From CAVZXS01 sp963779325 (GTDB lineage: Bacteria > Bacteroidota > Bacteroidia > Chitinophagales > Chitinophagaceae): DNA of 64,000 bases. The stretch lies in NCBI GenBank assembly GCA_963779325.1, contig CAVZXS010000002.1, positions 496,001 through 560,000 of the forward strand, in the 5' to 3' direction. A program made the translations under genes and the position numbers. Numbering within the stretch: the stretch's first letter is position 1; each line of letters starts with the position of its first letter. Under the pieces are notes generated by a model. It made no database searches. It saw only the letters and a program-made list of their open reading frames with translations, and was not told the DNA's origin. Below, in pieces: positions 35,341 through 43,876 of this stretch.

Positions 35341-37492
35341 ATGAAGAAATTACTCTTGTCCTTTTTTCTTTTTGCTGCCATAACCGGTTTTTCTCAAATT
35401 CAATATCCCGTAACCAACAAAGTAGATACGCAGACCAATTATCACGGTACTGTAGTGCCCGATCCGTATCGCTGGTTGGAGAATGATAACAGCGCCGAGA
35501 CCAAAGATTGGGTAACGGCGCAAAACAAAGTCACCTTCGGTTATTTGGATAAAATTCCGTACAGGCAGCAATGGATGAAAAGATTGGAAGAGATTAATGA
35601 CTATCCTAAATATTCATCTCCTTCCAAAAACAATGAGTATTTCTATTTTTCAAAAAATAACGGGCTGCAAAATCAAAGCGTTTTATTCAGGACAAAAGGG
35701 ATTGACCGGCAAACCGCAGGAAGTAATTGATCCCAATAAATTTTCGGCCACGGGTACAACAAGCCTCGCTGCTTTTTCACTTTCTAAAAACGGTAAATAT
35801 GCCGTAGTGGGTAAATCAACAGGCGGCAGCGATTGGCGAACATTTTATGTAATGGATATGCTGACGCTGCAATATTTGCCCGATTCATTAAGTTGGGTAA
35901 AAGTATCGGGCGCAAGTTGGCAGGGCAATGGTTTTTATTACAGTCGTTATCCTGCTCCTGATGCGGGTAAAGAACTTTCTACAAAAAATGAAAATCATCA
36001 AGTTTTTTATCATAAAGTGGGTACGGCGCAGTCGGATGATGTATTGATTTATGAAGATAAGAATAACCCGCAGCGTTTTCACGGTGTGTTTACCGATGAA
36101 GACGAACGCTACGTATTTTTAAATATCAGCGACAGGGGAAAAGGAAAAGACGGTAATGCGCTTTGGTATTTTGACAGTAAGAGCGGCGACAAAACTTTTA
36201 AACCCATTATAAAAGAAGCGGGTGATTTCAATTACAATTTTATAGATGCAGTAAATGAAAAATTTTTGATGATGACCAATGACGGCGCTAAAAACAGGAG
36301 AGTAGTATTGGTAGATCCGAAAAACCCGGATGCGGCCAATTGGAAAACGGTGATACCGGAAAAAGAAGAGAATATGTCATCTATATCATCTGCGGGCGGT
36401 AAATTGTTTGTTACCTACCAGAAAGATGTAACAAGCCGTGTGTATGTGTACGACATGAACGGTAAGCAGGAGCGTGAAGTGGTGTTGCCTGCATTGGGAA
36501 CAGCAGGCGGTTTTGGCGGCGAGAAAAAAGATAAATTCGTTTTCTACACCTTCACTTCATTCACCTTTCCTCCCACTATTTATAAATATGATATTGCTAC
36601 CGGTAAAAGCAGTTTGTTTCGCAAGCCCGAAGTAAAATTTAATCCCGAAGATTTTGTAACCGAGCAAATTTTTTATCCGAGTAAGGACGGTACCAAAGTG
36701 CCGATGTTTGTAGTGTATAAAAAAGGATTGCAGAAGAATGCTAAGAACCCTACACTGCTTACCGGCTATGGCGGATTTAATATCAGCAGCAATCCATCTT
36801 TCAGTCCCGCAAGAATTACCTGGCTGGAGCAGGGCGGTGTATTTGTACTGGCCAACATGCGCGGCGGCAGCGAGTACGGCGAGAAATGGCATGAAGCCGG
36901 TATGCGTTTTAAAAAGCAAAATGTATTTGATGATTTTATCGCCGCAGGCGAATATTTGATCAATAATAAATTCACCTCCAAAGATTATTTATCCATACAG
37001 GGCGGATCGAACGGCGGTTTGCTGGTAGGCGCTGTTATTAATCAGCGTCCCGATTTATTTAAAGTAGCCATACCGCAGGTAGGTGTAATGGACATGCTGC
37101 GTTTTCATAAATTTACCATTGGCTGGAACTGGGTGGCCGAATACGGCAGCAGCGATAATGCGGATGATTTTAAAAACCTGTTGGCGTATTCGCCCATACA
37201 TAATATAAAACCCGGTTTAAATTACCCGGCCACATTAATTACTACGGCCGATCATGATGACAGGGTGGTACCGGCGCATAGTTTTAAATATGCCGCTACA
37301 CTGCAGGAAAAATACAAAGGCATTAACCCGGTGCTGATACGTGTAGATGTAAACAGCGGGCACGGCGCCAGCAACCTGAAAAAAGGATTGGAGACTACGG
37401 CCGATATTTATTCATTTATATTTTATAATATGGGTGTAACGCCGGCATTTAAATTAAGTACGGGGGCAGTGGAGAAGAAGAAGGGGTTTTGA
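35341..37492 (+). pseudogene. Prolyl oligopeptidase, frameshifted by one extra base
   Basis: Frame 1 (start 35341, Sec signal LLLSFFLFAAITGFSQ) carries the propeller N-terminus (YPVTNKVDTQTNYHGTVVPDPYRWLE) and then hits TAA 35728-35730. Frame 2 continues from about 35690 with KGLTGKPQEVIDPNKFSATG and runs to 37492. Removing one G from the GGG at 35699-35701 (ACAAAAGGGATTG) joins KG-LTGKP perfectly. The C-terminal hydrolase is intact: nucleophile in GGSNGGLLVGA, acid in DHDDRVVP, histidine in NSGHGAS. It would cut proline-containing peptides in the periplasm. Total repaired length is about 716 residues, normal for the family. The indel lies in a G run: sequencing slip and real mutation are both possible. 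Confidence 0.9.
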
Positions 37493-37577
37493 TTTTACCG
37501 GAATGGAAATATGCGGATATTGTGGTAATATATACGTTATGCGGAATAACCTTCGTTCTGTATATTGACTATTTTTT

Positions 37578-37856
37578 ATGAAAATATTTGTGGGATTAGC
37601 GATAATAGGAGTTGCAACATTCGTATCATTTTTAATTGCAAATATCCCGACAGGATCAGATCCGGGTCTAGGTGGATTTATTCTTTTACTTTGGCCCCCA
37701 ATATTAGGCATTGCAGGTTCGATAGTTTTCCTACTTGTTTGTGTTATGTCAAAAAACAAAAACGTTCGTATACTGGCATCTGTATTAGTAGCTATTTATC
37801 TTATTTACGTTGGACTGGGTTTATACATAGACAAAGGCTGGCCTCTGGTATATTAG
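37578..37856 (+). CDS. Small hypothetical membrane protein
   Basis: The 92-residue protein has three hydrophobic segments (about 4-21, 31-55 and 65-84) separated by short loops with PTGSDPGLGG and KNKN. No family is recognised. The codon usage resembles the neighbours and the ATG is preceded by an A/T-rich leader, so it may be a real gene. It lies 85 bases after the prolyl oligopeptidase gene. Confidence 0.5.
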   Translation: MKIFVGLAIIGVATFVSFLIANIPTGSDPGLGGFILLLWPPILGIAGSIVFLLVCVMSKNKNVRILASVLVAIYLIYVGLGLYIDKGWPLVY

Positions 37857-38038
37857 TTATTACGCAACATCCTGTGGAGATTTCATACAACGACGGCGTA
37901 AATGCTGCGGGAGAAGAAGGGGTTTTGATTGTGTGGGTTGGTTGATATTTAATGCAGTTTTAAATTTGGCCGGATTGGAAATAGGCGAATCTTGTGATAA
38001 TATAATTGTTATTCGGCATTAAAAAGGGCTTTATATTT

Positions 38039-38338
38039 ATGAAACAAGTATATAAAATAACATATCCTACCGGGAAAATTTATATTGGCAAAGATAGCTT
38101 TGGAAGTCACCGTTATTTTGGCACTCCGGACATAAATATCATCAATACTGACTTTGACACTCTCCCAAAAGAAATAAAACTTGACTATACAATTAGAAAG
38201 CAAATTTTGTGGAAGTCGGAAAATGCAAGTGAAAAAGAACTTTCTGAAAAGGAAGTAGAATTCATTAGGCATTTTCAATCTAATAATCCGGAAATTGGTT
38301 ATAACCAATGGCCAAAATATAAAACCCCAAACAAATGA
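38039..38338 (+). CDS. GIY-YIG nuclease family protein
   Basis: The ATG at 38039 starts a 99-residue protein; the upstream frame start at 38006 adds an unlikely hydrophobic leader. The N-terminus VYKITYPTGKIYIGKDSFGS matches the GIY-YIG fold (the Y-x(7)-K-x-Y-I-G arrangement with Gly). The later KLDYTIRKQILWKSENASE and ELSEKEVEFIRHFQSN contain the expected Glu of the helix. Single-domain GIY-YIG proteins are common in Bacteroidota and of unknown function; they may be nucleases or remnants of mobile DNA. Confidence 0.75.
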   Translation: MKQVYKITYPTGKIYIGKDSFGSHRYFGTPDINIINTDFDTLPKEIKLDYTIRKQILWKSENASEKELSEKEVEFIRHFQSNNPEIGYNQWPKYKTPNK

Positions 38339-38343
38339 AATTT

Positions 38344-38388
38344 TACGCAGTTGGTATGAGGCGCTGATATTGAGCCTCGCCTGCCTGC
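38344..38388. repeat. Interspersed direct repeat, copy A
   Basis: This stretch (containing GTATGAGGCGCTGATAT and CCTCGCCTGCCTGC) recurs with changes at 39328-39377. It lies right after the GIY-YIG stop. Confidence 0.6.
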
Positions 38389-38405
38389 AACGGCGTAAAC
38401 AAGCG

Positions 38406-38927
38406 TCAGTAAATTATAGTGCCTTCGCCGGTAATGCTAAAAGTTGGCCCACCTTCCGCTGCAACATTAACCAAACCACTAATTGTAATAGAACCGGATG
38501 CGCCGGTAAATCTCCCTGTGCCACCTGTAATCGTCCACACACCTTTAATTGGTGCTGTTGTGCTTCCATTGAGTATTACATTTTTCAAGTCAATTATATC
38601 ATCTCCGGTATAGGTTATCTTTTCACCATTTACTCCTGCAATTTGTCCTGAAGTTTTGGTAGTAAGTGAAAATGCATCGCTTAAATTACAGAAGTCATCC
38701 TTTCCGAAACTATTCTTAAAATCAACCTTGCCTAAGTAGGAGGCTGTGCCATGTAAAAAATATCCGCTGTTAGCTATTGCAAAAGGTGTTCCCGGCAATG
38801 TACAAACCAAATTGGGCGATGCTTGATTTACAGAAGAAGTAAAATCTACTTTTATTGAGCGGTTTCCGTTTTTTTTACATGCCGACAACAGCATAATTGA
38901 TAAGGCAAAGATTGCAATCTTTTTCAT
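38406..38927 (-). CDS. Hypothetical lipoprotein with beta-rich C-terminal domain
   Basis: The chosen start (38927) gives MKKIAIFALSIMLLSACKKN, with lipobox LLSAC; upstream in-frame ATGs to 38987 add a hydrophobic leader that looks non-coding. The mature part is about 155 residues, with GKVDFKNSFGKDDFCNLSDAF and the C-terminal GVWTITGGTGRFTGASGSITISG. This last part resembles the barrel of small secreted proteins in which a W-x-I-x-G-G-T-G-R-F-x-x-A-x-G motif recurs. No function can be given. No neighbour relation is evident. Confidence 0.7.
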   Translation of the reverse strand: MKKIAIFALSIMLLSACKKNGNRSIKVDFTSSVNQASPNLVCTLPGTPFAIANSGYFLHGTASYLGKVDFKNSFGKDDFCNLSDAFSLTTKTSGQIAGVNGEKITYTGDDIIDLKNVILNGSTTAPIKGVWTITGGTGRFTGASGSITISGLVNVAAEGGPTFSITGEGTIIY

Positions 38928-39483
38928 AAATAATTTCATTTTTAAAATTTTAGACAGCAAAAGTAGCTGCTTGAAAAATCTGTACAATCACCTAAAGTGG
39001 TGAGGAGGCGAATACCTCTCTGCTTATATTGTCGTTGAGTACCGGCAAGAATGAGAGTTTCAGGAAAACACTTTAAATAATAGTTTATCTAACTTGACTT
39101 GTAGAGAAATAAGATTATGACCTCTGCCGGGAAGCACAAGGAAATCTAAAGTTTTGGAGCCGGCGCAAGACTGAGGCGCTGGTTTTGCGACCGGCATTAG
39201 TATACCTGCAATAAACGCTGACTAAATATATTTTTAGAAATTGATACCCTTTAATTAAGAAATAGGGTAATAGTCTCTATTGCTCAGGCGTAACTTGTCG
39301 TGCAAACGGGAAGAAGTCTGTACTCTTTACGCCGCTGTTAGTATGAAGCGCTGATATCGCAGCCCGCGCCTGCCTGCTAGCGATGGTGGATTAGATTAAC
39401 TTAGGTTGTTGGTACGCCATACTCTTTCTATGCTGCATGCCAACGGCGTACTCTTATCTTTATAGCTAAAACTTTTACTACGA
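38928..39483. other. Gene-free stretch with one interspersed repeat
   Basis: No credible gene lies in these 556 bases. The repeat copy B is at 39328-39377; the remainder (for example 39120-39230) is GC-mixed without obvious structure. Confidence 0.5.
39328..39377. repeat. Interspersed direct repeat, copy B
   Basis: The unit TTACGCCGCTGTTAGTATGA with AGCGCTGATATCGCAGCC and CGCCTGCCTGC matches copy A at 38344-38388 in the same orientation with substitutions and short gaps. Confidence 0.6.
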
Positions 39484-40056
39484 ATGGAACGAACATATAT
39501 TGAAGATAAAAAGTTCGAGAAGATAAATTTTGCTGAAACTGTATTGGTTGCCGGCGAGTATGAAAACTGCGAGTTTAGTAATTGCAATTTTTCAACTATC
39601 AATTTATCGGGAATCAGCTTTACAGAATGTGTGTTTGCCGGTTGCAATTTAAGTACAGCCAAATTGGGGAAAACGGCTTTTAAAGATGTGAAGTTTAAAG
39701 ACTGTAAACTAACGGGCCTGCATTTTCATGATTGCAATGAATTTCTTTTTGAAGCGAGTTTTGACAACTGCCAATTGCAGTTGTCTTCTTTTTATAAACT
39801 GAAATTGAAAAATACTTTGTTTAAGAACTCAGTTCTTCATGAAGTCGATTTTTCAGAAGCTGATTTAACGGCTTCTGTTTTTGACCGGTGTGACCTGGAC
39901 AGGGCCATATTTGATAATACAATTTTAGAAAAAGCAGATTTCAGAACTTCCTTTAATTATTCCATCAATCCTGAAAGGAACAAAATGAAGAAAGCAAAGT
40001 TTTCATCAGCGGGTATTGCGGGACTGTTGGATAAGTATGATATTGAGGTTGAGTGA
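39484..40056 (+). CDS. Pentapeptide repeat protein
   Basis: This 190-residue protein is built of pentapeptide-like repeats of A(D/N)LxF type: CEFSNCNF, CVFAGCNL, AFKDVKFKDCKL, SFDNCQL, LFKNSVL, DFSEADL, VFDRCDLDRAIF. It forms a quadrilateral right-handed beta-helix. Length and periodicity resemble QnrB/MfpA-type proteins that mimic DNA and protect gyrase, but the residues that decide this were not examined and generic pentapeptide proteins are far commoner. The C-terminus (NPERNKMKKAKFSSAGIAGL) contains the capping region. Confidence 0.85.
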   Translation: MERTYIEDKKFEKINFAETVLVAGEYENCEFSNCNFSTINLSGISFTECVFAGCNLSTAKLGKTAFKDVKFKDCKLTGLHFHDCNEFLFEASFDNCQLQLSSFYKLKLKNTLFKNSVLHEVDFSEADLTASVFDRCDLDRAIFDNTILEKADFRTSFNYSINPERNKMKKAKFSSAGIAGLLDKYDIEVE

Positions 40057-40080
40057 TGACAGCCTCCTTATATTTGTCCA

Positions 40081-40962
40081 ATGAAAATTTTAGTTACCGG
40101 CGCCAACGGCTTTGTTGGTTATTACACAATAAAAGAATTATTAGCCAAAAATTATTCCGTAATCGCAACGGGGAAAGGAGAGTGCCGATTGCCCTTTACT
40201 GCCGGTAAAAATTTTATGTACATACCAATGGATTTCACCAATCCGGTAGATGTATATGATGTGTTTACAAACATACAACCCGATGTCGTCATTCATGCTG
40301 GTGCTATGGGCAAGCCCGATGAATGTGAACTGAACCAAATGCAGGCCTATATTACCAATACCGAGGGTACCATGAACCTGCTGCACAATGCCGATAACTG
40401 GCATTTTATTTTTCTTTCTACCGATTTTGTTTTTGACGGCGCCGCGGGTCCGTATAAAGAGGAGGACATACCTAACCCGATCAATTATTATGGTGTAACC
40501 AAACAACATGCCGAAGATGCGGTAAAAGAGTTCAGTACTAATTGGTGCATTGTACGCACCGTGTTGGTATACGGCAAGCCGCTTACGGGTCGTAATAACC
40601 TGCTTACCATTGTAAAAAACAAATTAGAGAAAGGAGAGGAGTACAATGTGGTAACCGATCAGGAACGTACACCCACCTATGTAGAAGACCTGGTGAAAGG
40701 CATTGTTTCAATTATTGAAAAAAAGGCAACGGGTATTTATCATATCTCCGGCGATGAAACTTTTACGCCTTATGATATGGCTGTAAAAACCGCCGAGTAT
40801 TTAGGACTGAATAAAAATTTACTTAATAAAGTAACTGCTGCTTCCTTTAAAGAACCCGCAAAGCGGCCTCCGCTTGCAGGTTTTATTATTGATAAAGCAA
40901 AAAATGAATTGGGTTTTCGTCCCGTATCTTTTGCAGAAGGATTGAGGAAGACTTTTGAATAA
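40081..40962 (+). CDS. dTDP-4-dehydrorhamnose reductase-like SDR family protein
   Basis: The protein has 293 residues. The NAD(P) loop MKILVTGANGFVGYYTIKEL is at the start, then VVIHAGAMGKPDECELNQ, FIFLSTDFVFDGAAGPYKEED, the catalytic YYGVTKQHAED (YxxxK), VRTVLVYG and TPTYVEDLVKGI. This pattern fits RmlD-type sugar-nucleotide reductases, which work on dTDP-sugar, but the substrate could be another nucleotide sugar or a small molecule. It lies 24 bases after the pentapeptide gene. Confidence 0.88.
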   Translation: MKILVTGANGFVGYYTIKELLAKNYSVIATGKGECRLPFTAGKNFMYIPMDFTNPVDVYDVFTNIQPDVVIHAGAMGKPDECELNQMQAYITNTEGTMNLLHNADNWHFIFLSTDFVFDGAAGPYKEEDIPNPINYYGVTKQHAEDAVKEFSTNWCIVRTVLVYGKPLTGRNNLLTIVKNKLEKGEEYNVVTDQERTPTYVEDLVKGIVSIIEKKATGIYHISGDETFTPYDMAVKTAEYLGLNKNLLNKVTAASFKEPAKRPPLAGFIIDKAKNELGFRPVSFAEGLRKTFE

Positions 40963-41093
40963 AATGCCGGGAAAAAATCCAAGAAACAAAAATCAAAAAA
41001 AATCCAAAATCTAAATACTAATATCGTAGTACTAAATACTTTCTGACATCTGACATCTGACTTCCGACTTCTATACTCACAATACCCACCATC
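40963..41093. repeat. Low-complexity degenerate repeat
   Basis: AAATCCAAGAAACAAAAATC followed by TCTGACATCTGACATCTGACTT-type text fills the spacer between the convergent genes, as at 16615-16744 and 20262-20366. Confidence 0.6.
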
Positions 41094-42041
41094 CTAATTC
41101 ATCATCAACACATTCACGCTTCGTTGTAAAATATTAAATGCAATTTCCGCCATCAGGTTTTCTTTATCCAGCGTAGGGTTTACTTCCGTTATTTCAAAAC
41201 AACAAACCTTCCTGTTTTGCATAAACTTACTGATCAGGTCTTCTGCTTCCCGTTCTCTTAAGCCATTGCCCACAGGCGTACCCGTTCCTTTTGAAATAGA
41301 AGAATCCAAACTGTCTACATCAAAGCTGATATAAATATCCGTGCAATCGGATAGATAACGGATAACGGCCCGTACCACATTCTCGGGTCCCTTGCTTCTT
41401 ACTTCTTTCGTCGTAATCACTTTCATGCCGTGTTTTTCAATCAGGTGTTTTTCTTCTTTCTCAAAATCGCGGAGCGAAATAAAAACAATATCCTCCGGTA
41501 AAACTTTAGGAGCAATCTTGCCCAGGTTTTTTAATGCGTTCCATTGTTTTGCGGTTTCAGTATCCAACTCATGCACCGCATAATCGGCATTGTCTTCATT
41601 TATAGAAATAGATAAGGGCATACCGTGCATATTGCCCGAAGGCGTGGTATAAGGAGTATGCAGGTCGGCATGTGCATCAATCCATATTATACCCAATTTA
41701 CTTTTTGGTTTGGCTATCTTAATACCGGCAATGGTAGCGCCGGCTGTACTGTGGTCGCCGCTAATTAATACAGGGAAAAAATTATTTTTCATTGAATCGC
41801 AAACAGCCTTGCTTACTTTATCATACATAGACGTTACGCCCTTTATACGCTTGGCGTAGGGCGATTGTATCGGTTCGTACAGCAAATGGTTTTCGGTTGG
41901 TATTTTTTCCGAAGGAAAATGAATAAAAAAATTACTCATAAAATCCAATGCGGCAATTTTTATAGCATCTACACCAAGACTTGCTCCGCGGGTACCGGCG
42001 CCTATTTCTGATGGAACTTCAATCAGCTTAACATTCTTCAT
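41094..42041 (-). CDS. Arginase/agmatinase family hydrolase
   Basis: This 315-residue protein has the three metal-binding signatures of ureohydrolases: SGDHSTAGATIAG (first His), IIWIDAHADLHTP (Asp, His, Asp) and YISFDVDSLDSS (Asp, Asp). GNMHGMPLS and VCCFEITEVNPTLD also match. The family splits arginine or agmatine into urea and an amine with two Mn ions. The length fits arginase (about 300). The usual DP after the last metal motif is DS, a minor variation. It is monocistronic. Confidence 0.9.
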   Translation of the reverse strand: MKNVKLIEVPSEIGAGTRGASLGVDAIKIAALDFMSNFFIHFPSEKIPTENHLLYEPIQSPYAKRIKGVTSMYDKVSKAVCDSMKNNFFPVLISGDHSTAGATIAGIKIAKPKSKLGIIWIDAHADLHTPYTTPSGNMHGMPLSISINEDNADYAVHELDTETAKQWNALKNLGKIAPKVLPEDIVFISLRDFEKEEKHLIEKHGMKVITTKEVRSKGPENVVRAVIRYLSDCTDIYISFDVDSLDSSISKGTGTPVGNGLREREAEDLISKFMQNRKVCCFEITEVNPTLDKENLMAEIAFNILQRSVNVLMMN

Positions 42042-42767
42042 AAAGGCTTATTTCGTAAAACAATTTTATTTAAGGGAAACTAATGTGTACGGTAACCGCT
42101 TACACATTAAACGGGAATATAAAAATTTGCAGGCAACAGTAAGGCGGCAAAAGCGGTTGGGTTGAATATTTTATTAAGGCGTTTCATATTTGCTAACAAA
42201 TGTAAGCATTTGCCTTGGCGTGAGCAAGTCGTTATCAATGGGCAATGGGCAAGGGCCAAAGGGCAATAAGCAATAGACGATAGGCAAAAATCAAAAATCA
42301 AAAGTCAAAAGTCAAAAGTCAAAAAACAATGGGCAGAGGCAAGAGCCAATGGACAAGAGGCAAAAATGGGTAATTGACCTATAAACCCGATGAGTTGCAG
42401 CTATTATAGAAATCGAAAAATTATTTTGCACAAAAACGCCGGAGGTGCGGTATTAATATCATCACTTCGGGCAATTGTCATTAAGAGCAGGTACTTTGCC
42501 CCATTGGGGCATTGTGTTTATAGAAAGTTATCTTGATTGTATTCGGGCTCCGTAGGAGCTCCGTAAAATTTATCAAGCGTTGATAAATCCGGTAAAAAGA
42601 AAACCTTCCGGATGTTCTGATGGAATAAGTCTACGTGGCGCCCATGGAGCCTGATACTCCCGGGAGATATGGTTACTATAAACACGTTGCTTCTGCGGAG
42701 CTTAACTTACTGAAATTGTCTTCGGCATTATGATGAACTATATACGCTCAACAGCAGGGTAGGCCAT
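42042..42767. other. Intergenic region with degenerate and palindromic repeats
   Basis: Without a gene. 42225-42370 has text-like repeats (CAATGGGCAAGGGCCAAAGG, AAAAATCAAAAGTCAAAAGT types). 42498-42701 carries an array of small hairpins, listed separately. Nothing else is recognised. Confidence 0.55.
42498..42701. repeat. Array of 13-base hairpin units
   Basis: Small palindromes recur here: GCCCCATTGGGGC (42498-42510), GCTCCGTAGGAGC (42547-42559), TTTATCAA-GCG-TTGATAAA (42569-42587), CTCCCGGGAG (42657-42666) and GCTTCTGCGGAGC (42689-42701). Three of them have the G-C-N-C-C...G-G-N-G-C form with a three-base loop. They look like a decaying interspersed repeat family. Confidence 0.6.
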
Positions 42768-43556
42768 TTATTCATGCGCCGCCAAAATAGGTACCGAGCT
42801 TTGGAAAGCCAGTTTCTTGGTATGCGTGGTCGAAAATAAGCTGTTAATGAATGAATGATTTTTGGGTATGATTACCAGCAAGTCAATATTTTTATCCTTG
42901 CTGAACTGCTCGATACCTTCGTAAAAATCATTCATACCGATAAAATAAAATTCAGGTTTGTATTCAGTAAAAAGTTGCTGCATAGCGGTACGCTCGGATA
43001 AATAACTGTCGGTCAATGAAACATAATGCCGGCTGTCTATATTTACAATATGCAATGAAGCATTAAACATTTCCAATACCATTTTAATGGGCAATACGGG
43101 TGTGGTTGCAGCTACGTTTTTAAAATCGGAAGTAAAGGCTACATTTTTTATACCCTTAAATTTGGCTACCGGCGGAATAATCATTACCGGGCACACATTT
43201 TCTTCGGCCATCTTCACCGTATTGCTGCTGAAGAGCATTTGCTTCCACTCACTTTTGCCGTCGGTAATACCCATTATAATCAGGGTAGCTTGTTTTTGAT
43301 AAGCCAGGCGGCCCAAATTATCAATCAAATCATCGCCGAGTTCTTTTACGCACTCTACATTTACTACACCGGTACTCAGCAGTTCCGATTTTAAACTCTC
43401 CAAATAACGACCCGATGATTTTGCGTCCTCCTCTTTTTCAAACATGTTGTATAGCATCACGGACGTCTCTTTTTTGCCGGCAAGCATTTGAGCTGCATAG
43501 CGGGCGGCATGTAATGAGGTTTCTGAAAAATCGATGGGAATAATAACGGTTTTCAT
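42768..43556 (-). CDS. Universal stress protein (two UspA domains)
   Basis: The ATG at 43556 (MKTVIIPIDFSETSLHAARY) is the canonical start; the frame to 43613 adds a non-homologous stretch. The 262-residue protein has two tandem UspA-like halves: PIDFSETSLHAARYA with LIIMGITDGKSEW and PVMIIPP, then NVAFTSDFKNV, LHIVNID and DLLVIIPKNHSF. ATP-binding G-x2-G-x9-G motifs are partly degenerate, so it may not bind ATP. Universal stress proteins are cytoplasmic and respond to starvation and oxidative stress. It is monocistronic. Confidence 0.88.
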   Translation of the reverse strand: MKTVIIPIDFSETSLHAARYAAQMLAGKKETSVMLYNMFEKEEDAKSSGRYLESLKSELLSTGVVNVECVKELGDDLIDNLGRLAYQKQATLIIMGITDGKSEWKQMLFSSNTVKMAEENVCPVMIIPPVAKFKGIKNVAFTSDFKNVAATTPVLPIKMVLEMFNASLHIVNIDSRHYVSLTDSYLSERTAMQQLFTEYKPEFYFIGMNDFYEGIEQFSKDKNIDLLVIIPKNHSFINSLFSTTHTKKLAFQSSVPILAAHE

Positions 43557-43876
43557 TCTTAATGCGGTTTTTTTATTTAAAGGTTGAGCTAAACTAATGC
43601 CATAATACTGCAAAATAAGGAATAAGCAATAATTATTTTAAAATAAACAAAGGAAACCGGGCTCACTTTTTATCTGCACAATTTACTTTATGGCTCTTAT
43701 AGCCCGCTGCCGCTGTATTGTAATCATGTAAAAGAATTGCCGAATGACAGACCCCGGTTCTTAATATTTTTTTTCGCACAAAACCCTTTGATTTAGTGTG
43801 AATAAAAGATTTCCCGGCAAAATTTGTTTTCAGGTGCAATACCTTAAATTCGCCGCCACTAAAAGGAGACATTGCC
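43557..43876. other. Intergenic region upstream of smc
   Basis: No gene is recognised. AAAAGGAGA (43861-43869) is a strong ribosome binding site, rare in this genome, eight bases before the GTG start of smc. Confidence 0.5.

Noticed and set aside
39484..40056. Qnr-type fluoroquinolone resistance protein
   Set aside because: Pentapeptide periodicity alone is not enough; family-specific loops were not recognised, so it is listed as a generic pentapeptide repeat protein.
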